A DNA stretch of 20,525 nucleotides from JACDDK01 sp038198445 (GTDB lineage: Bacteria; Actinomycetota; Rubrobacteria; Rubrobacterales; Rubrobacteraceae): NCBI GenBank assembly GCA_038198445.1, contig JBBPZZ010000007.1, positions 1 to 20,525 on the forward strand. Direction: 5' to 3'. Position numbers and translations under genes: made by a program. The notes below the pieces were generated by a model. That model was not told the DNA's origin and searched no databases. It was given only the letters and a program-made list of their open reading frames with translations. Positions 15,877 through 20,525 of the stretch are shown one piece after another; positions within the stretch are counted from its first letter, which is position 1; every line of letters starts with the position of its first letter.

Positions 15877-16344
15877 ATGCCAGCTCCAAGCGACCGCCTC
15901 CACGAACTAGGCTACGAGCTACCCCAGGGTCCCGCGCCCGCGGGCTCCTACGTGCCAGCGATACGCGCGCGGGATTTGATCTTTACTGCTGGACAACTCC
16001 CGTTTAAGGACGGCGACTTGTTCATGAGGGGCAAGGTAGGCGAAGCAGTCGCCGTTGAAGAAGCCCAGGAAGCCGCCAGGCTCTGCGCCCTGAACGCCCT
16101 CGCGGCGGCATCGGCGGAGGCCGGCAGCCTGGATGAAATAAGCCGCATTGTGAAGGTTACCGGCTTCGTCGCTTCGGCCGCGGGCTTCAACGGACAGCCA
16201 CAAGTCTTGAATGGAGCCTCGGATTTTCTGGGAGAAGTCTTCGGAGAGAAAGGGCTGCACGCCCGCTCGGCCGTGGGCGTAGCGGAACTGCCGCTCGACT
16301 CCCCAGTCGAGGTCGAGATAATCGTCGAGGTGGGCGGCTCCTAG
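15877..16344 (+). CDS. RidA family protein (YjgF/YER057c/UK114)
   Basis: This 155-residue RidA-fold protein forms trimers in known homologues. RidA proper hydrolyses reactive enamine/imine intermediates made by PLP enzymes. The signature is GLHARSAVGVAELPLDSPVEVE, with the substrate-binding arginine at R130 and an acidic residue at E146; FTAGQLPFKDGDL and VLNGASDFLGEVFG are also typical. It belongs to the longer variant seen in actinobacteria, and deaminase activity for this subgroup is not certain. The ATG follows the flavin reductase stop without any gap (TAGATG), so it is translated by coupling. It converges on the VanW gene with 7 nt between stops. Confidence 0.92.
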   Translation: MPAPSDRLHELGYELPQGPAPAGSYVPAIRARDLIFTAGQLPFKDGDLFMRGKVGEAVAVEEAQEAARLCALNALAAASAEAGSLDEISRIVKVTGFVASAAGFNGQPQVLNGASDFLGEVFGEKGLHARSAVGVAELPLDSPVEVEIIVEVGGS

Positions 16345-16351
16345 ATCCAGC

Positions 16352-18112
16352 CTAGTTCGGCGGCCGGGCGTCCGTGGAAGCTGAGTCCTCAGCGGGCTTG
16401 AGATACTTGTAGGTATCCGTGTGGAGGGTGCCGTCGAAGGTAACCTTGCCGTTCTGGGTGACTTTCTTATACGTAACCCACTTCGTTACCGGTTTGCCTT
16501 CGCTGTCCTGTGACGTGGAGACTTTCTTGGAGCTCATGTCCACGTGAACATCGCTGGGCTTACCGTAGATCGCCGCGTTGACCCACCCGTCCGCGTCCAC
16601 CCACTCCTGGATGAGCACGTACCCAGGCGATGTATTCTTGAATTTCATGTCTAACGCCCCGAACCAGACCGTGGCGTCGAAGCCCGGCCTGATGTAGGGA
16701 AGCTCCGCGTAGTGCGGGTGGCGCTCGACGGGTTCGAGGCCCGCTTCGTTCGCGGCCATGTAAAGCGTGGAGGATACCTGGCACAAGCCGCCACCTTCCG
16801 CCTCATCTACCTTACCCTTGATTATGACTTTGGTCTTTTTGTACTGCTGCGGCTCCGCGAGAGCGTTGAAAGAGAAGATGTCGCCAGGAGCCAATATCGT
16901 GCCGTTGACCGCGCCCGAGGCTATATCCAGGTTCGTTACCCGGCCAGGACTATCGTCGTAGGTATTGTAGTTCGTCCGGTAAGAACTCAAGAGGGTCGTC
17001 GGTTTCAGCTTCTCGGCCTCGGCGGTCGTGAGTTTAGGCTCGTCCTTTGCAACCGGCACCGCATAATCGCGCTTGCCCTGGAAGATCCCCGACTCGATGG
17101 AATCCAAAAACTTCTTGTCTTCGACGCTCACCCCCGTCTGTCCGGGGGTTACCGAGACATTTGAACCGTTCACCAGGTAGTTAGCTTCCACCGGCTGAAC
17201 CGTAAGGTCCGCGTAGACATTTGCCAGAGCATTCTTGAGACGGTCCCGGTTCACCTCGACCTGGACGGCCCCGCCTTCTTTCTTGATATCCAGCGTAGAC
17301 CCTATTTCCTCTGGAGAGAGCGTCCACTTCTGATTGCCGGAGGTCACAGCGATCTCTCCGTTCATCGCTTTTTTGGCTTTCGCCGCGGCTTCCCTGGCCG
17401 CGTCCGTCTTGGTCTCCGGCTGGAGCACCTTGCCGATTATCCTGGCATTACCGCTCATGTTTTGAACTGCTTTGTTAACACTTTGCATGGTGGCCTCGAC
17501 ATCAGTCCGATATCCTTCTTTGGATTCCCCGACCTGAACGTTGGAGCCGTAGATACTCATAGAGGCTTCTTTCGGCTTCTCATCGAGCCGCGAGGCGAGG
17601 TTCTCCACCTGGACTCGCGCCTTCTTGGATTGGTAATCGACCTCGGGCGCTATGACTATCGTGCCGTAGGCGACCTTGAACCTCTGCTTGAGGCGGTCGA
17701 GCAGACTGCCTTCGCGCCCTACCGCGTATGCCTTTGCGACAGTGTCATTTACTCTAAAGTCGACACCCATGTCATCGGCGGTGCGGGTAAACTGCTCGGG
17801 GCCGCTGAAACGGACTTCCTTTAGCGCTCCAGAGGTGCGTTCCTTGACGATCTTCTCGGCCTGCCGCGGAGTCTTTCCGCCGAGCGCGATGTTCCCTACC
17901 TTCACGCCGTGGTAGATCTTGCCAGAATTCATCCAGTAGTCCGCGCCCACCAACATGGCGATAACCGCGCAGGCTATGATCAAGGGTCCGGCAAATCCCA
18001 GCCCCCGGCGCCTACTTTTCCTGGAACGACGAGACTCTCCGAGAAAACCTGTCAAAGCGTTCTCCTCGGCACCGGACCTAGATCTATTACCCTCCGGATT
18101 CTTGAGGTCCAA
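16352..18112 (-). CDS. VanW family protein with N-terminal membrane anchor
   Basis: This 586-residue protein has a basic cytoplasmic start (ESRRSRKSRRR), one membrane helix at about 40-60 and a large external part. The middle (about 65-345) holds repeats typical of putative peptidoglycan-binding domains found with VanW (for example GNIALGGKTPRQAEKIV and WTLSPEEIGSTLDIKK). The VanW domain is at about 375-510, with NRVTNLDIA-type residues, APGDIFSFNAL, EGGGLCQVSSTLY (439-451) and HPHYAELPYIRPGFDATVW. The last 60 residues are lysine- and threonine-rich. VanW proteins occur with vancomycin-resistance genes and in many Gram-positive envelopes, but their reaction is unknown; a cell-wall role is likely. 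The start is TTG 18112, with GGGTAGGA just upstream. Confidence 0.9.
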   Translation of the reverse strand: MDLKNPEGNRSRSGAEENALTGFLGESRRSRKSRRRGLGFAGPLIIACAVIAMLVGADYWMNSGKIYHGVKVGNIALGGKTPRQAEKIVKERTSGALKEVRFSGPEQFTRTADDMGVDFRVNDTVAKAYAVGREGSLLDRLKQRFKVAYGTIVIAPEVDYQSKKARVQVENLASRLDEKPKEASMSIYGSNVQVGESKEGYRTDVEATMQSVNKAVQNMSGNARIIGKVLQPETKTDAAREAAAKAKKAMNGEIAVTSGNQKWTLSPEEIGSTLDIKKEGGAVQVEVNRDRLKNALANVYADLTVQPVEANYLVNGSNVSVTPGQTGVSVEDKKFLDSIESGIFQGKRDYAVPVAKDEPKLTTAEAEKLKPTTLLSSYRTNYNTYDDSPGRVTNLDIASGAVNGTILAPGDIFSFNALAEPQQYKKTKVIIKGKVDEAEGGGLCQVSSTLYMAANEAGLEPVERHPHYAELPYIRPGFDATVWFGALDMKFKNTSPGYVLIQEWVDADGWVNAAIYGKPSDVHVDMSSKKVSTSQDSEGKPVTKWVTYKKVTQNGKVTFDGTLHTDTYKYLKPAEDSASTDARPPN

Positions 18113-18413
18113 CCATCCTACCCTTCGTGGATAGATACAACAGTATCCAAATCGAGGCTACGCCCGTCAAAGAGAGCCCCCTCTCTTGCAGACCAAACCC
18201 TAGCACGCCGTTGAGGGTTTCGCCAGACTCTCTACATCAAATATCTCAAGTCTATACTTCCAGCTAACGGTTACTATGAACCACTGGTGAAGCCTTACCC
18301 TTTTGGCATACTTTGTGTAGACGTTGACCAGCGCCTTTTGAATACATTCGGCAACGAGTATAATATCGTTTGCTTAGAGGTACCATTTAATAGCGACCAT
18401 TGAGAGGCATAGC
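18113..18413. other. 301-nt divergent gap with hairpins and a promoter
   Basis: The vanW-proximal half holds three inverted repeats: GATAC-AACA-GTATC near 18132-18145, the perfect AAGAGAG-CCCC-CTCTCTT at 18170-18187, and AAACCCT/AGGGTTT at 18195-18220. They would lie in the vanW 5' leader. The glutaredoxin-proximal half holds the promoter at 18338-18364. No open reading frame of note, tRNA or recognised riboswitch is seen. Confidence 0.6.
18338..18364 (+). promoter_or_regulatory. Promoter of the glutaredoxin gene
   Basis: A perfect TATAAT lies at 18359-18364, with a TTGAAT -35-like element at 18338-18343 (15-bp spacer, slightly short). Transcription would begin near 18371, giving a leader of about 40 nt that ends with GAGAGG, 6 nt before the TTG start at 18414. 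Confidence 0.55.
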
Positions 18414-18668
18414 TTGAGTGTAACGCGAGAAAGCGCTGAGAGCATAAGGCTGTACACGGGCGATTATTGCCCGTACTGCAGGAGGGTGAAGAAGGAGTTG
18501 GATCGGCTCCAGCTCGATTATGAGCCCGTAAACGCCGATGCCGATGGCCGGTCGGAGGTCATACAGCTCTCCGGGCAGCGCGCAATCCCGATCTTGACTA
18601 TCGGCGGTGAGGTACTCGTCGACTCCAACCTCATTATCCGCGAGTTGCGTAAGCGCTACGACTCTTAG
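18414..18668 (+). CDS. Glutaredoxin family protein
   Basis: This 84-residue single-domain thiol-redox protein has the dithiol active site C19-P-Y-C22 (GDYCPYCRRVKKEL) and the cis-proline at RAIP59. The C-terminal VLVDSNLIIRELRKRY helix resembles the glutathione-binding part of glutaredoxins. Members reduce disulfides in the cytoplasm. In actinobacteria, which mostly lack glutathione, such proteins may use mycothiol (mycoredoxin) or another thiol, so the partner is open. The start is TTG 18414 with GAGAGG upstream; no better codon is available. Its stop overlaps that of the convergent hypothetical gene by a few bases. Confidence 0.92.
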   Translation: MSVTRESAESIRLYTGDYCPYCRRVKKELDRLQLDYEPVNADADGRSEVIQLSGQRAIPILTIGGEVLVDSNLIIRELRKRYDS

Positions 18669-19522
18669 GAACCAGCTTCTTCCTTTGATGCGCTAGCATC
18701 GCCCAACTCTCGCAGGACATAGTCGGCGTAGAAGGCTACGGAGTCATCCGGCCCTTCGTGTAAAAAAGAGCGGGCCTTGCCGATCGGGTCCAGGACGACC
18801 TCGTCAAACTCCAGTACCATTCCGTCGCCCCATTCGGTCGCGGTGTTCCAGGAGCTAGGGTTTTGCGCGTCGCGCCGGATGACCTCCCCTAAGAAGCACC
18901 CGAGCCCATCCACGAGCGCAGTAAGGATCGGCGGAAGGTCGCCCTGCTCATTGCGCGCGTTCAGGGCGGAGGTGAGAAGCTCCTCGACGAGCGGTAGCCC
19001 CTCTCTCTCATATGCGAGGTCTATATCCCAGTGACGTCCGGCCGTTTCTCTAAAGAGCTCGGCGAACTCCTCTGGATGCTCCAGGCTGCCGCGCAAGAGG
19101 TCTAACTGAAAGAGCGCCGCGGGCGAGCGCCCAAAAAAGAACTCCACCTCTCCGGGAACCGGATAGGCGCTGAGGATCTCAAGTCCTTTGTCCGCATACT
19201 CGGAACCTCGCACGACCGCGGCCATGTAAAGGGCAGCCTGGATCCCTTCTTCGTTCCAGGAGCGGGTGGATACCTCCACAAGAAATTCTTCGCCGTTTTG
19301 AGACAGATGTATTGGGATAACGGTCTGGTCATGAGGCGTCTGTATCTCCTTGAAAAGCTCAAGAATCGTGGCGCCGCGTTCCTCGAATTCTCCAGCTACA
19401 CGTAGGATAGTCGCCGGGCGTTGGGCGTCGCGTTCGATCTGGATAGGTCCCGAAGGTTCTTGCCGAGCCTCTTCCACGGGCCGTTCTTCGGACGGTTCTC
19501 CGTCGTTGCGTCTCCAGAACAT
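18665..19522 (-). CDS. Hypothetical protein, family not recognised
   Basis: I cannot assign this 285-residue protein. It has a charged, glutamate-rich first 35 residues, no signal peptide and no membrane helix, so it is probably cytoplasmic. A mixed alpha/beta middle contains TRSWNEEGIQAALYMAAVV and EVEFFFGRSPAALFQLDLLRG. The C-terminal third has a pattern of acidic helices with SWNTATEWGDGMVLEFD and ends ADYVLRELGDASASKEEAGS. No catalytic motif stands out. ATG 19522 follows a G-rich stretch (GAGGGGGG) at about 7 nt. It is convergent with the glutaredoxin gene and their stop codons overlap (18665-18668). Codon use looks like that of the neighbours, so it is probably a native gene. Confidence 0.75.
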   Translation of the reverse strand: MFWRRNDGEPSEERPVEEARQEPSGPIQIERDAQRPATILRVAGEFEERGATILELFKEIQTPHDQTVIPIHLSQNGEEFLVEVSTRSWNEEGIQAALYMAAVVRGSEYADKGLEILSAYPVPGEVEFFFGRSPAALFQLDLLRGSLEHPEEFAELFRETAGRHWDIDLAYEREGLPLVEELLTSALNARNEQGDLPPILTALVDGLGCFLGEVIRRDAQNPSSWNTATEWGDGMVLEFDEVVLDPIGKARSFLHEGPDDSVAFYADYVLRELGDASASKEEAGS

Positions 19523-19624
19523 CCGGTGCCCCCCTCGGCTTACTCGATACCTACTTTAACGCAGCCGATTCTAGCATCAGGGCATGGTTGCCGAAAGCCG
19601 CCTCCATGCACTACCCTTAACGTC

Positions 19625-20260
19625 ATGCCCAATACACAAGAGATGTTACTCATACGGCACGGACAATCTATCGCGAACGCGAGCGGCGTCTGGCAAGGTC
19701 AGATGGAATTCCCTCTCTCTGAAAAGGGTCGCTCACAGGCCACGCTTGCAGGCCAGGCTCTTGCCGACAAGAGGCTAGATGCGATCTACTCGAGCCCCCT
19801 GAGCCGGGCGTTCGAGACCGCTGAGATAATCGGGCGCGAAGCAGGGTTTCGCGGCGAGGTAACCCCGGTTACGGAACTGATGGAGCGGCGCGGCGGACTA
19901 CTGGAGGGTACGACCCGAGAAGACCGAGAAGCTTGGGACCCGGAACTGATGAAGAAGTTCCTGAGCATCCCGGAGGAAGAACGCTGGACGCTGGTGGGCG
20001 CGGAGACTGACGAAGAGGTGCTGGCCCGCTTCGAGGTCGGTATCGCAAAGATCAGAGAGCGTCACGAAACTGGAGACCGCATAGTCGTTGTCTCTCACGG
20101 AGGTGCGATGCGGGCCTTTCTCAGAGACCTTTTCGGGCCGGAGATGCTCTCCGGCGATCAGCGCGTCCCCAACACCTCCGTCACGAGCATCGAATGGAGC
20201 CTGAACGGCTCAAATCCCCGGCTGCTTACTCTCGCCTCAACAGCGCACCTTGTTCAATAA
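19625..20260 (+). CDS. Histidine phosphatase family protein
   Basis: This 211-residue protein of the phosphoglycerate mutase-like histidine phosphatase superfamily has the RHG motif at R11-H12-G13 (LLIRHGQSIANAS), R61 in SSPLSRAFETA and H158 in VVVSHGGAMRAF. The GVWQGQMEFPLSEKGRSQA segment is also typical. Substrates in this family vary widely. Because cobU and cobS lie in the window, an alpha-ribazole phosphatase (CobC) role can be considered, but the gene is 9 kb away on the other strand and there is no direct support. ATG 19625 is chosen; the same frame is open to 19421, but only as a shadow of the preceding gene. ATG 19643 is an alternative. No ribosome-binding site is seen for either, so the mRNA might be leaderless. 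Confidence 0.9.
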   Translation: MPNTQEMLLIRHGQSIANASGVWQGQMEFPLSEKGRSQATLAGQALADKRLDAIYSSPLSRAFETAEIIGREAGFRGEVTPVTELMERRGGLLEGTTREDREAWDPELMKKFLSIPEEERWTLVGAETDEEVLARFEVGIAKIRERHETGDRIVVVSHGGAMRAFLRDLFGPEMLSGDQRVPNTSVTSIEWSLNGSNPRLLTLASTAHLVQ

Positions 20261-20347
20261 AAAGAGGATCAGGCCACTCTCTTCCCGCCAGTATCTTCCG
20301 ACGAATTGGCGGCAACCGTTGGCTCCGGAGTCTTCAGCCAGACAGAG

Positions 20348-20377
20348 CGTCCCGAACCTTCGCCGGGGGTCGGGGCG
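20348..20377. terminator. Possible hairpin terminator after the phosphatase gene
   Basis: CGTCCCGA (20348-20355) pairs with TCGGGGCG (20370-20377), with one G-U pair and a 14-nt loop. There is no T-tract. It lies 87 nt after the phosphatase stop and about 30 nt before the end of the transposase fragment on the other strand, so it could serve either. Weak evidence. Confidence 0.25.
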
Positions 20378-20409
20378 TCTTGGTACTAAAAAGCCTAGAG
20401 CGATTTTCA

Positions 20410-20525
20410 TTACGACTGCAAGGATACGCGGTATCCGCAGTCGTTGTAGAAGCCGCGGATGTCTTCGGGGGTGATCGCATCAAGCGCCTGACCCGTCGCT
20501 TCTACGAGAGCTTCCTTGCTCCGAG
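20410..20525 (-). mobile_element. C-terminal end of a probable IS630-family transposase
   Basis: The minus strand encodes 38 codons running in from the window edge to a TAA at 20412-20410. It reads RSKEALVEATGQALDAITPE and then DIRGFYNDCGYRVSLQS. The pattern of a helix with (V)EA.G.ALD.ITPED followed by a short aromatic FYN.CGY end is how many actinobacterial IS630-like transposases finish. The rest lies outside the window, so intactness and boundaries are unknown, and no terminal inverted repeat could be identified between 20261 and 20409. The frame is open throughout the visible part. Confidence 0.6.

Noticed and set aside
1..20525. CRISPR array, tRNA or rRNA genes
   Set aside because: No regularly spaced repeats and no tRNA-like or rRNA-like stretches were seen in the gaps between genes.

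Overview
The window is GC-rich, densely packed chromosomal DNA. Its gene content (a GH15 glucoamylase/trehalase-like enzyme, a VanW/peptidoglycan-binding-like membrane protein, a PrsW protease, a UPF0173 hydrolase and late cobalamin genes) and the style of its proteins suggest an actinobacterium, most likely Rubrobacter or a close relative. That assignment is an inference from protein character; no 16S or other marker is present. Non-ATG starts are frequent: about half of the genes appear to begin with GTG or TTG, and one probably with ATA.

Layout. At 97-2190 an XRE/cupin repressor-like gene and a lactate permease-family (LctP) gene diverge from a 48-nt gap, and repeated TAGAA half-sites sit on the permease start codon. 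At 2223-3868 (minus) lies a broken PAS-PAS-GGDEF-EAL signalling gene: most of its GGDEF domain has been deleted and the EAL part is out of frame. At 4024-7308 (minus) are a Nit-type amidase, a GH15 hydrolase and a small DMT/DUF606 membrane protein. A plus-strand UPF0173 metallo-hydrolase (7468-8199) converges on the next block across a strong hairpin.

From 15277 down to 8256 (minus) runs a tight chain of nine genes: PrsW protease, MobA-like nucleotidyltransferase, DUF218 (YdcF-like) protein, EamA transporter, an unrecognised four-helix membrane protein, cbiB, cobD (threonine-phosphate decarboxylase), cobU and cobS. Most junctions overlap or are separated by a few bases, so translational coupling is likely. 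The last four genes make aminopropanol phosphate, attach it to the corrin ring and assemble the nucleotide loop of cobalamin. No corrin-ring genes are present. The cobD/cobU junction has a TAA stop overlapping a probable ATA start.

Divergent from this chain, a flavin reductase-like gene and a RidA-family gene abut without a gap (15382-16344). They converge on a VanW-family cell-envelope gene (16352-18112, minus) with a hairpin-rich leader. A glutaredoxin (18414-18668) has a clear -10 box and ends overlapping an unrecognised 285-aa gene on the other strand. A histidine phosphatase (19625-20260) follows, and the window ends inside the C-terminus of what looks like an IS630-type transposase (minus). 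No CRISPR array, tRNA, rRNA or recognisable riboswitch was found. No convincing new defence system was found either; the most unusual items are the cobU start, the deleted GGDEF-EAL gene, the lctP operator and the unknown membrane protein coupled to cbiB.
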